In this document: in pieces, positions 56,298-64,000 of the stretch
How positions within the stretch are numbered: the stretch's first letter is position 1
How the letters are laid out: every line of letters starts with the position of its first letter
Assembly: GCF_900176035.1 (NCBI RefSeq)
Contig: NZ_FWWT01000020.1
Coordinates: forward strand, 30,450-94,449
Direction: 5' to 3'
From: Desulfonispora thiosulfatigenes DSM 11270
GTDB taxonomy: Bacteria; Bacillota; Peptococcia; Peptococcales; Desulfonisporaceae
DNA: 64,000 nt
Translations under genes and position numbers: made by a program
The notes under the pieces: model-generated
Told to the model about the DNA's origin: nothing
What the model saw: the letters and a program-made list of their open reading frames with translations, nothing else
The model's database searches: none

Positions 56298-56369
56298 CTA
56301 TCACAAAATTTACCTAATATATTATATCATGCATGTAAAAATGAAGCAATACTATAGGAGGTGTAAAGT

Positions 56370-58253
56370 ATGTTAACAGAACAGGTAGTTAGCAATATAA
56401 ATAAACCCTCAATTCTGAAACGAATAATAAGATTTTTAGATGAAAAGTTTGAAGAATATGCAATAGTTATTGGTTTTGTAATCTTTACATTATTAATAAA
56501 TATGCAAGTTCTTAATAGATATGTACTTTCATTTGTAGAAATAGCGAATATAACAACTTGGACTGAAGAGGTAGCAAGATATATATTCATTTTTATAGCC
56601 TATTTTGGGGCAGCACTTGCAATTAAGAAAAATGAAAATATAAGAGTAGATGCTTTAATTAACAAAGTTCCTAAACCAATTTCACGTTCCTTAGACTTAG
56701 CTTCAGTATTATTAACATATATTTTATTCTTTATTTTATTAAAAGGTGGACTAGAAAACTGTATGCAACAATTTGTAAGAGGGCAAGTTTCTCCTGCATT
56801 AGGTTTACCAATGTATATTCCGTATTTTGCAGTGCCACTTGGAATTTTGTTAATGGCAATTCGTACTACACAAAACGTTAAAGTAGATTTAAAAGTTATG
56901 AATAAGAAAGAAATAGTAATTGCTTTCTTAATGGTAGCTGCTCTTGGTGTTCCGCTATTATTCTTAACCCAGGTTAAAGTAGCAATAGTATTATTTCTCT
57001 ACTTTGCATTATTAATAATTATGGGTATGCCGATAGCATTTGCTTTAGGTGCATCAACGCTTGCTACTACTATAGCAACTAATGCAATTCCATTATCATA
57101 TTTTTCCCAGTCAGCTTTTACAGGAATAGATAGTTTCCCAATTATGGCAATTCCGTTTTTTGTAGCAGCTGGAATTATAATGGGTGCAGGTAGTCTGCTA
57201 AAAAGACTATTAGATTTAGCTAATCAATTAGTAGGATCATTACCTGGAGGCTTAGCTTTAGTAACTATTATAACGTGTATGTTTTTTGCAGCCATTAGTG
57301 GTTCAGGTCCAGCTACTGTTGCAGCTGTAGGGACTATGATGATTCCAGCAATGGTTAAGCAAGGTTATAACCCAGCTTTTGCAACTGGTTGTGTGGCTGC
57401 TGCTGGCTCTATAGGAGTTATTATTCCTCCTAGTAATCCATTTGTTATTTATGGTGTAGTAGGTGAGCAATCAGTAGGAAAGTTATTCATGGCAGGGATA
57501 GTACCTGGGGTACTTATTGGTTTAACCCTTTGCGCAGTTGCCTTCGTTATTTCCAAGAAAAATGGCTGGAGCGGAGATAGGGATAAGATAGAAATAAAAG
57601 GTATTTTAAAAGCAACTTGGGATGCAAAATTAGCACTTATGATACCAATAATTATTTTAGGTGGAATATATGGAGGCTATATGACTCCAACAGAAGCAGC
57701 AGCAGTGTCTGTAGCTTATGGATTAATTATTGGACTTTGGGTTTATAGAGATATTAAGTTTAAAGATGTATATACAAGTTTAGTAAGTGCAGGTGTAACT
57801 CAATCTATAATTATTATTTTAATTGCTATGGCTACAATATTTGGAAGATTAATAACAATTGAAAGAGTAGCAGATGCTGTAGCGGTATTCGTTTTATCAA
57901 TAAGTTCGAGTAAAATAATTATTCTTTTACTGATCAATCTTTTCTTACTATTTGTTGGAACTGTTATCGAATGTCTGGCAGCAATAGTAATTTTAACACC
58001 AATTTTATTACCTGTAATGATGAAAATTGGGGTAGATCCAATTCACTTTGGGGTAATTATGGTAGTTAACTTGGCAATTGGGTTTATTACACCACCAGTA
58101 GGAGTTAACTTGTTTGTTGCTTCAGGTATATCAAAATTAAGAATAGAAGAAGTGTCTGTTAAAATACTACCTTTATTAATAAGCATGATAGTGCTTTTAG
58201 GGCTTATAACATTTATTCCAGAAATATCAACTTGGTTACCGTCATTAATGTAA
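56370..58253 (+). CDS. TRAP transporter membrane protein, fused DctQ-DctM
   Basis: 627 residues. The N-terminal part (about 1-165, four spans, with TWTEEVARYIFIFIAYFGAALAIKKNENIRVD) is the DctQ small subunit. From about 185 the DctM large subunit follows, with about twelve spans: AFALGASTLATT, AIPFFVAAGIIMGAG, SGSGPATVAAVGTMMIPAMVKQGYNPAFATG, IIPPSNPFVIYG and GFITPPVGVNLFVASGI. The fusion is a known TRAP variant. AGGAGGTG precedes ATG 56370. It is co-transcribed with dctP. Confidence 0.94.
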   Translation: MLTEQVVSNINKPSILKRIIRFLDEKFEEYAIVIGFVIFTLLINMQVLNRYVLSFVEIANITTWTEEVARYIFIFIAYFGAALAIKKNENIRVDALINKVPKPISRSLDLASVLLTYILFFILLKGGLENCMQQFVRGQVSPALGLPMYIPYFAVPLGILLMAIRTTQNVKVDLKVMNKKEIVIAFLMVAALGVPLLFLTQVKVAIVLFLYFALLIIMGMPIAFALGASTLATTIATNAIPLSYFSQSAFTGIDSFPIMAIPFFVAAGIIMGAGSLLKRLLDLANQLVGSLPGGLALVTIITCMFFAAISGSGPATVAAVGTMMIPAMVKQGYNPAFATGCVAAAGSIGVIIPPSNPFVIYGVVGEQSVGKLFMAGIVPGVLIGLTLCAVAFVISKKNGWSGDRDKIEIKGILKATWDAKLALMIPIIILGGIYGGYMTPTEAAAVSVAYGLIIGLWVYRDIKFKDVYTSLVSAGVTQSIIIILIAMATIFGRLITIERVADAVAVFVLSISSSKIIILLLINLFLLFVGTVIECLAAIVILTPILLPVMMKIGVDPIHFGVIMVVNLAIGFITPPVGVNLFVASGISKLRIEEVSVKILPLLISMIVLLGLITFIPEISTWLPSLM

Positions 58254-58266
58254 AATTTTTAGGTGA

Positions 58267-58288
58267 ACTGGTACGTATGTAACTACCA
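58267..58288. promoter_or_regulatory. candidate GntR operator before the alcohol dehydrogenase gene
   Basis: TGGTACGTA (58269-58277) and TAACTACCA (58280-58288) form an inverted repeat with two mismatches and a two-base centre. It begins with the same ACTGGTACG (58267) found before gntR. It lies in the 63-base gap between dctQM and the alcohol dehydrogenase gene. Confidence 0.45.
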
Positions 58289-58316
58289 ACTAAAAAGAAT
58301 AAGGGGAGGAATTTAA

Positions 58317-59486
58317 ATGTCTACATTTTGTATAAATAAGCAAGTTGAGTTTGGTGCGGGTGCTTTAAAGCGTATAGGTGAATTAATAATTTCTTATGGA
58401 GGCACAAAAGTTTTATTAATCGTGGATTCATTCTTAGCCAAGGAACCTTTAAATACACATAAATATATTGGAGGTTTTATCGAAGAATCAGGATTAAAAT
58501 ATGTAACATTCTCGGATTATCAAGGAGAGCCAAGTACGGGTCATGTAAAAAATGCTTTAGCTGTTTTAAAAGAAAACAACTGTGATTGTATAGTAGCTGT
58601 AGGTGGAGGAAGTGGAATAGATCTAGCTAAGGCTGTAGCAGTATTTGCTAAAAATGAAAGTATAGCATGGGAAGAAATTGCTTCAAGACAGTGTTTGGAA
58701 AGGGTTCCTTTAATAGCCATATCTACAACCTCTGGAACAGGTTCAGAAGCCACAAAGGTAATGGTAATTACTAATTCAGATACAAATATTAAAATGAATC
58801 CTGGTCACCCTAATATTATTCCTGATGTTGCAATTTTAGATCCTGAACTAACGGTTAGTTTACCACCAAATTTCACCGCATTTACAGGAATGGATGCTTT
58901 AACACACGCTATGGAAGCTTACGTATCAACTAGAGCTAGCTCATTTAGTGATTTTTATGCTTATGAATCAATGAAAATAGTTAGTAAGGCTCTTCCACTT
59001 GCTTTTGCAAATGGTGCGGACATAAAGGCTAGAGAACAAATGGCTATAGCTAGTTATTATGCTGGTATTGCATTTTCTAATGCTTCAACTAACTTGGCTC
59101 ATGCTGGTGGTAGACCATTAGGTGCACATTTTCATATTCCACATGGTTTAGGTGTAGCTTTATTGCTTCCTTTTGTAATTGAATTTGGTTTAGAAGTAGC
59201 CGAAGAAAGATATGCAAAGGTTGCCATTGCTCTTGGTGCTGACCCTAATTTATCACAGCAAGAATTAGCTAAAGAAGTCGTAAAGATAGTAGATAATTAT
59301 AATGAAAAGTTTGGGATATGGGAAGCAGGAAGAAAATATATCCCAGATATAAAGGTATTATTAGAGAAAACGCCACTAATTGTGAGTGATGCTTTATCTG
59401 GTAATGGAATACTGACAAATCCTAAAGTTCCTAATGAAGAAGATGTAACTTTGGTATTTAAAAAATTAGCTGATAAATTAAGTTAA
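58317..59486 (+). CDS. iron-containing alcohol dehydrogenase family protein
   Basis: 389 residues of the group III Fe-ADH fold. It has the nucleotide-binding loop GGGSGID (96-102), TTSGTGSEATKVMVI, and the four metal ligands D193, H197, H262 and H276 (GMDALTHA, NLAHAGG, HIPHG). The family reduces aldehydes or oxidises alcohols. Some members reduce sulfoacetaldehyde to isethionate in taurine degraders, but no partner gene for that is here. GGGGAGGA precedes ATG 58317. It closes the GntR-TRAP set and shares a sequence motif with the gntR promoter. Confidence 0.9.
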   Translation: MSTFCINKQVEFGAGALKRIGELIISYGGTKVLLIVDSFLAKEPLNTHKYIGGFIEESGLKYVTFSDYQGEPSTGHVKNALAVLKENNCDCIVAVGGGSGIDLAKAVAVFAKNESIAWEEIASRQCLERVPLIAISTTSGTGSEATKVMVITNSDTNIKMNPGHPNIIPDVAILDPELTVSLPPNFTAFTGMDALTHAMEAYVSTRASSFSDFYAYESMKIVSKALPLAFANGADIKAREQMAIASYYAGIAFSNASTNLAHAGGRPLGAHFHIPHGLGVALLLPFVIEFGLEVAEERYAKVAIALGADPNLSQQELAKEVVKIVDNYNEKFGIWEAGRKYIPDIKVLLEKTPLIVSDALSGNGILTNPKVPNEEDVTLVFKKLADKLS

Positions 59487-59519
59487 TAAAATCCCAGAAA
59501 TAATAGATCAATAAAAGGT

Positions 59520-59566
59520 ACCCAATGGAGTAGACCGGAAAAAAGTCTACCTCATTGGGTTTTTTA
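59520..59566. terminator. bidirectional terminator between the Fe-ADH gene and cimA
   Basis: ACCCAATG-GAGTAGAC pairs with GTCTAC-CTCATTGGGT around an A-rich loop and is followed by T residues. Convergent cimA ends at 59564. Confidence 0.88.
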
Positions 59567-61159
59567 TTTACTACTGGCAATATCTTTTAATTCTTGTTCG
59601 TCCCTTAATAATTTATATTCAACGCTATCTACTAGAGCTATCCAGCTTGCTTTAATAATGTTTTCTGAAACCCCCACCGTTGTCCAAACTTCCTTAAGAT
59701 CTTTAGTTTCAATAAAAACTTTTACTTTTGCTGAGGTTCCCGAAGTACCTTCTATTACTCTTACCTTATAATCAATTAAGTGATTTTCACCAATTGAAGG
59801 ATAAAATTTACATAAGGCCTTTTTGAGAGCATTATCTAAAGCATTTACTGGTCCGTTTCCTTCAGCGGCTGTGTGCTCTAAAACCCCTTTAACTTTGATT
59901 TTAATTGTGGCGTCAGAAAAAATTTCAAGGTGCTTGGTTTCTACAATAACCCTAAAGTCTACTAAATCAAAATATTGTTTATAAGGAAATAATTGCTTCA
60001 TTAGAAAGAGTTTAAGGGAAGCATCAGCAGATTCAAACTCATAACCTTCATTTTCTAATTCCTTAAGTTTAAATAACAGATCACGAGTTTTTGTATCGTC
60101 CTTTTCTAAAGTAATACCTAATTCTTTAGCTTTATAAACTAAACTACTAACTCCAGCCTGTTCAGAAACTAAAATATTTCTGCTATTACCAACTTTCATA
60201 GGATTTATAAATTCATAGGAAGTTGATTCTTTAATAATTGCATTTGCATGAACCCCAGCTTTATGAGAAAAGGCATTTTGACCAATAAAGGGTTGATTTT
60301 CATTAGGAGGAATATTTGCAATGTCATAAATAAAACGTGCATTTTCCGTTAATTTACATAGCGAAGCATCAGGTATAGTTTGAAAATTCATTTTTAAGGA
60401 TAAAATAGGAATTATTGTAGTTAAATTAGCATTTCCACAACGTTCACCAAAACCATTCATGGTTCCTTGAATTTGTGTAAATCCGTTTTTTACAGCTGCC
60501 AAACTATTCGCAACGGCCAGTTCCATATCATTATGAGAATGTATTCCTAAGGGTATTTTTATTGTTTTATATATTTCTTTAGTGATATCATGAATCTCAT
60601 CAACAGTTGTACCACCATTTGTATCTGCCAAAACAATACTATCTGCAGAGGCTTTTTCAGCAGCAAGTAAGCATTTTAAAGTATAGTCGGGATTGTATTT
60701 ATAACCATCAAAGAAATGTTCAGCAATAAAAATAACTTCTTTATTATGTTTTTTTAAGTAACTCACAGAGTCTTCAATCATTACTAAATTTTCTTCCAGG
60801 GAAGTTTTCAAAACTTTTGTAACATGAAGGTCCCAGGTTTTACCAAATATTGTTAGTACGGGAGTCTCTGCTTCTAATAAAGAAGACAAAGTTGGATCAT
60901 CTTCTACTTTGTTTAAAGGAGAACGAGTACTACCAAAGGCTGCTATTTTAGAGTTTTTTAGATCTAATTCTTTTACCCTTTTAAAATATTCAATTGTTTT
61001 AACATTTGATTTATTAGGCCAGCCTCCTTCTATATAGTCTACGCCTAATTCATCAAGTTTTTTAGTAATTACTAATTTATCCTCTAAACTATAGGATATT
61101 TTTACGCCTTGGGCTCCATCTCTGAGGGTTGTATCATATATATATACTTTATTTTTCAT
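59564..61159 (-). CDS. cimA: (R)-citramalate synthase
   Basis: Condenses pyruvate and acetyl-CoA to citramalate, giving 2-oxobutyrate for isoleucine without threonine. The 531 residues comprise a HMGL-like barrel with YDTTLRDGAQG, GIHSHNDMELAVANSLAAVKNG and GFGERCGNANL, a SHKAGVHANAI linker and a C-terminal LeuA-type regulatory domain (SGTSAKVKVFIETKD). Homocitrate and isopropylmalate synthases are relatives, but the long form with VYIYDTTLRDGAQG fits the CimA subfamily. ATG 61159 has GGAGAG upstream. Confidence 0.9.
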   Translation of the reverse strand: MKNKVYIYDTTLRDGAQGVKISYSLEDKLVITKKLDELGVDYIEGGWPNKSNVKTIEYFKRVKELDLKNSKIAAFGSTRSPLNKVEDDPTLSSLLEAETPVLTIFGKTWDLHVTKVLKTSLEENLVMIEDSVSYLKKHNKEVIFIAEHFFDGYKYNPDYTLKCLLAAEKASADSIVLADTNGGTTVDEIHDITKEIYKTIKIPLGIHSHNDMELAVANSLAAVKNGFTQIQGTMNGFGERCGNANLTTIIPILSLKMNFQTIPDASLCKLTENARFIYDIANIPPNENQPFIGQNAFSHKAGVHANAIIKESTSYEFINPMKVGNSRNILVSEQAGVSSLVYKAKELGITLEKDDTKTRDLLFKLKELENEGYEFESADASLKLFLMKQLFPYKQYFDLVDFRVIVETKHLEIFSDATIKIKVKGVLEHTAAEGNGPVNALDNALKKALCKFYPSIGENHLIDYKVRVIEGTSGTSAKVKVFIETKDLKEVWTTVGVSENIIKASWIALVDSVEYKLLRDEQELKDIASSK

Positions 61160-61433
61160 TACTATCTCTCCTTGATGTTATAATACAGACATATAATTTT
61201 AATTGTATTATACTATACAGCATAAAAACCAAAATTTCCATAGTTAAACTAAAATTATTATGATTAAATTGAAATTTGTGAAATTAGCAGACTATTTTGT
61301 TAATTTTTCTTATTATACTAAAAAAAGCAATTTAGATGTAATAATTAAATTTATTTGTTATACTTTGTAAAAAGTAAATAATATATTGCAAAAGGTATAA
61401 GTGAAAGTTATAACTAAAGAAGGAGGTAAGACT

Positions 61434-62144
61434 TTGTATACTACAGATCAAATAACTATCTGGATAGCGATTGGGGCTGGATTGTCTTCTTTTTTGTCTC
61501 CTTGTGTTTTTCCTTTAATTCCAACCTACATAACTTATATTACAGGTGCATCTGTAAATGATTTATCTTCTGATAGTAGTATGGGTTTTAAATTAAACGT
61601 TTTTTTGAACTCGATTTTATTTGTATTGGGTTTTTCTTTGGTTTTTATATTATTTGGTGTATCAGCAAGTGCTTTAGGTAAACTTATGCTTCAAAACCAA
61701 ATAATTTTACGGAAAATAAGCGGGATTATAATTATCTTTTTTGGCCTTAATATTTCAGGATTAATTAAATATAATTTACTACAAAGGGAAAAGAGATTTA
61801 AATTTATTCCAAAGGGTGCAGGTCCATTAAATTCATTTTTATTAGGAATTTTCTTTTCAGCTGGTTGGACACCTTGTATAGGACCAATTTTAGGATCTAT
61901 TTTAGCATTAGCAGGAAGTAGCGGTAATTATATATATGGAACTTATTTATTAGCTGCTTATTCTTTTGGATTAGCAATACCGTTCTTATTATCTGCATTT
62001 TTCATTGGTTTTTTATTAACGTTTATGCGTAAATATTCTTTTGTATTAAATTACATAAATATAGTGAGTGGGATATTAATGGTAGTTGTTGGCGTAATGA
62101 TTTATACAGGATTTATTAACAAGTTAGCTGCTATTATTTCTTAA
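61434..62144 (+). CDS. ccdA: cytochrome c biogenesis protein CcdA (thiol-disulfide electron carrier)
   Basis: A membrane protein of about 236 residues and six spans, carrying electrons across the membrane to an extracytoplasmic thioredoxin. It has the two redox-active cysteines in SPCVFPLIP (first span) and TPCIGPILG (fourth span). I chose TTG 61434, because AGGAGG at 61421-61426 is seven bases upstream; the in-frame GTG at 61401 lacks a site. It is followed 17 bases later by a TlpA-type protein, its likely partner. The AT-rich 270 bases upstream show no gene. Confidence 0.9.
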   Translation: MYTTDQITIWIAIGAGLSSFLSPCVFPLIPTYITYITGASVNDLSSDSSMGFKLNVFLNSILFVLGFSLVFILFGVSASALGKLMLQNQIILRKISGIIIIFFGLNISGLIKYNLLQREKRFKFIPKGAGPLNSFLLGIFFSAGWTPCIGPILGSILALAGSSGNYIYGTYLLAAYSFGLAIPFLLSAFFIGFLLTFMRKYSFVLNYINIVSGILMVVVGVMIYTGFINKLAAIIS

Positions 62145-62161
62145 ATACTAAGGAGGTTCAT

Positions 62162-62725
62162 ATGAATAAAAAAATTGTGATAATTATTATTTTAACTCTT
62201 GTGGTCTTAGTAAGTATGATTTTTATCTTGAATTATGCTGGAATAGGAGAAAAAACAACGAATAAAGATCTCTATCCTACAATAGTAGAAGTAGATAAAA
62301 CTAGTAGTTTTCTTGAAGAAGGCAGTAAGGCAGCAGATTTTACATGGAAGAATGTAGATGGTAATAATATAAAGTTATCTGATTTTGAAGGAAAACCAGT
62401 TATCTTAAATTTTTGGGCTAGTTGGTGTTCTCCTTGTAAATCTGAGATGCCAGACATTGAAGCTTATTATAATATGAATAAAGAAGAAGTGAATATCTTA
62501 GCAATTAATTTAACTGTTTCTGAAAAGTCTGTAGAGGAAATAGCTCGATTTTTACAGGCAAATAAATATACTTTCCCTGTAATTTTAGATGATAAAGGTT
62601 TAGTTGCTCAAAAATACTTTGTGCGTTCTATTCCTACTACATATTTTATCGATGCAAATGGTGTAATAAAGAAGATTTACACCGGTCCATTAACTATAGA
62701 ACAAATGGAAGCATATATTAAATAA
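62162..62725 (+). CDS. TlpA/ResA-like thiol-disulfide oxidoreductase
   Basis: 187 residues, membrane-anchored by an N-terminal segment (about 5-27), with an extracytoplasmic thioredoxin fold: KPVILNFWASWCSPCKSEMPDIEAYY with CSPC active site, and the cis-proline loop SIPTTYFID. It presumably receives reducing power from CcdA and reduces disulfides or supports cytochrome or spore-envelope maturation. AAGGAGG precedes ATG 62162. Confidence 0.92.
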   Translation: MNKKIVIIIILTLVVLVSMIFILNYAGIGEKTTNKDLYPTIVEVDKTSSFLEEGSKAADFTWKNVDGNNIKLSDFEGKPVILNFWASWCSPCKSEMPDIEAYYNMNKEEVNILAINLTVSEKSVEEIARFLQANKYTFPVILDDKGLVAQKYFVRSIPTTYFIDANGVIKKIYTGPLTIEQMEAYIK

Positions 62726-62833
62726 AAATAAAAGTTTCATTGGTATAATAAAAATAACGCGGAATTATATTTTTACTAAAATAATAATTTAAATTAAAGC
62801 ATAATTGTTAAATGAAATTGAAGTTAAATCTTA

Positions 62834-62885
62834 CCTGCAAAATTGGATTATCCTTAATAACCTAAGTTATGCAGGGTTTTTTTTT
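62834..62885 (+). terminator. terminator after tlpA-like gene
   Basis: CCTGCA (62834-62839) pairs with TGCAGG (62870-62875) enclosing a 30-base loop with further internal complementarity, followed by ten T. The 260 bases between the two genes show no other feature apart from an isolated TATAAT at 62744-62749. Confidence 0.7.
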
Positions 62886-62986
62886 GAAAATTTTATTCTT
62901 TTAGTATAAAACTATTCAATTCTACACAATATAAGGTCGTAAGTTAAAACAAAAACTTACCTAAAACAACCTAGGAGGTTTTACTG

Positions 62987-63241
62987 ATGGATGATAAAAT
63001 TAAACAAGCGATTTTAAACGCTCATAAGCTTCAGGAAGAAGTAAGTAACCTAAGTGCAAGTTTTGAGCCATCAAGTGTAATTAGTACGCAAGATAATGTG
63101 GAGAATTCATTAAGTGAAATTCGCTCATTGAAAAAAAGAGCAAATCTTGACCAAAGAGAGTTATTAGAAGTAGCTGAGCAACAATTATTAAATTCTCAAA
63201 AAGATGTGTTAAGAAATCAAAGTATCTATAATCCTTCCTAA
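62987..63241 (+). CDS. small uncharacterised helical protein
   Basis: 84 residues, predicted alpha-helical, rich in E, K, L, Q and S, with no membrane segment and no cysteine. I do not recognise the family. It is a convincing gene: CTAGGAGG lies nine or so bases before ATG 62987, and a strong terminator follows at once. It lies just upstream of a ribosomal RNA operon on the same strand but is transcriptionally separate from it. Confidence 0.75.
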   Translation: MDDKIKQAILNAHKLQEEVSNLSASFEPSSVISTQDNVENSLSEIRSLKKRANLDQRELLEVAEQQLLNSQKDVLRNQSIYNPS

Positions 63242-63252
63242 GAAATTTTAGT

Positions 63253-63293
63253 AAAAGAGATTTACTCTCCAAAAAGAGTAAATCTCTTTTTTA
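63253..63293 (+). terminator. terminator of the small gene
   Basis: AAAAGAGATTTACTCT (63253-63268) pairs perfectly with AGAGTAAATCTCTTTT (63275-63290), with T residues following. Confidence 0.95.
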
Positions 63294-63339
63294 TATTAAA
63301 GATTAATTAAAAAAAATATATATAAGGAAGTAATAGTAT

Positions 63340-63426
63340 AGGAAAGTATAAAAAATATAAATAAGTATAAAAATCAAAAAATAATCCTGAAATAATGTTG
63401 ACATAATTATCAGAGGATGATAAGAT
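63340..63426 (+). promoter_or_regulatory. rRNA operon promoter with UP-like element
   Basis: A perfect TTGACA at 63398-63403, a 17-base spacer and TAAGAT at 63421-63426. The 60 bases upstream are rich in phased A and T tracts, as in UP elements. This lies about 210 bases before the 16S start. The 343-base gap holds this promoter and the rrn leader and no gene. Confidence 0.8.
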
Positions 63427-63540
63427 AGTTTTTGTCGCCAAGAGGGGACGAAAAACACAAGAAAAAACAAAAGAAGAGAGAAATTCATAATTAAATGCAA
63501 AATGTTGAAACATACATGAGCATCACATCTTCTAAACAAG

Positions 63541-63554
63541 TTGTTCTTTGAAAA
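63541..63554 (+). promoter_or_regulatory. boxA-like antitermination site in the rrn leader
   Basis: TTGTTCTTTGAAAA resembles the boxA element that recruits NusB-S10 in Firmicute rRNA leaders. Confidence 0.55.
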
Positions 63555-63635
63555 TCAAACAGTTATAAAGAAACAGACCACAAGTAACAAACGGATAAAT
63601 AACAAAGCCAAAAGTTGGTTTTGAGTAACAGGATA

Positions 63636-64000
<365 letters not shown>

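Noticed and set aside
62726..62890. Small RNA gene after the tlpA-like gene
   Set aside because: A TATAAT at 62744-62749 and a terminator at 62834-62885 exist, but there is no -35 and the hairpin is adequately explained as the terminator of the preceding operon.
63303..63539. Two minus-strand open frames of 68-78 codons in the rRNA leader
   Set aside because: They are Phe/Leu/Tyr-rich by AT composition, lack ribosome-binding sites, and run antisense to the rrn promoter.

Overview
The window is AT-rich, densely coded DNA from an anaerobic, low-G+C Gram-positive bacterium, most likely a member of the Clostridia. The evidence is Rex, strong AGGAGG ribosome-binding sites with many TTG and GTG starts, the mreBCD-mrdA-minCDE-rodA order, the siroheme-dependent haem genes ahbABC, an H-NOX chemoreceptor of Thermoanaerobacter type, a YhcN/YlaJ-type lipoprotein seen in spore formers, and the 5' end of a Firmicute-like 16S rRNA at the right edge. 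I see no phage, insertion sequence, CRISPR array or tRNA, and composition looks uniform throughout.

Layout. 1-10 kb: redox repressor Rex, then a cell-shape and division cluster (maf, radC, mreBCD, mrdA, minCDE, rodA). 10-19 kb: a phosphate regulon (phoB, Na/Pi symporter, phoR, pstSCAB, phoU) with a candidate Pho box before pstS, followed by a FeoA-like gene and a possible helical-repeat protein. 19.8-25 kb, minus strand: an H-NOX/methyl-accepting chemotaxis fusion, a CoA-acylating aldehyde dehydrogenase and its likely PucR regulator. 25-27 kb: ahbC-ahbA-ahbB. 27-41 kb: mixed housekeeping and unassigned genes (TPR, YdcF/SanA, retropepsin-like, LUD, ClpB, malic enzyme, DEAD-box helicase, MBL, DegV, an unusual M20 homologue, EamA, LysR). 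41-44 kb, minus strand: panG-panB-panC-panD behind a structured leader with a terminator. 44-48 kb: nadABC with a palindromic operator. 48-54 kb: dut, a divergent glutamate-cysteine ligase homologue, a lipoprotein, a GH18-SLH exported enzyme and a pyruvate-oxidase-like ThDP enzyme. 54-59.5 kb: a GntR-TRAP transporter-iron alcohol dehydrogenase cassette. 59.5-64 kb: cimA, ccdA-tlpA, a small unknown gene, and an rrn promoter with the start of 16S.

How the genes work together: the shape and division genes form two adjacent transcription blocks. PhoR/PhoB probably senses phosphate and drives both pstS and low-affinity uptake. ahbABC makes haem precursors that the H-NOX sensor would need. The pan and nad operons supply CoA and NAD. 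The TRAP/GntR/ADH cassette looks like a substrate-inducible catabolic module whose substrate is unknown.

The items most worth a second look are the H-NOX chemoreceptor with an intact O2-type pocket, two enzyme homologues (M20 and glutamate-cysteine ligase types) that appear to have lost canonical catalytic or metal-binding residues, the pan leader RNA, and the GntR/TRAP/ADH cassette with a shared sequence motif. I found no clearly new multi-gene system. All assignments come from reading the sequence and recalling family motifs; no database search was run.
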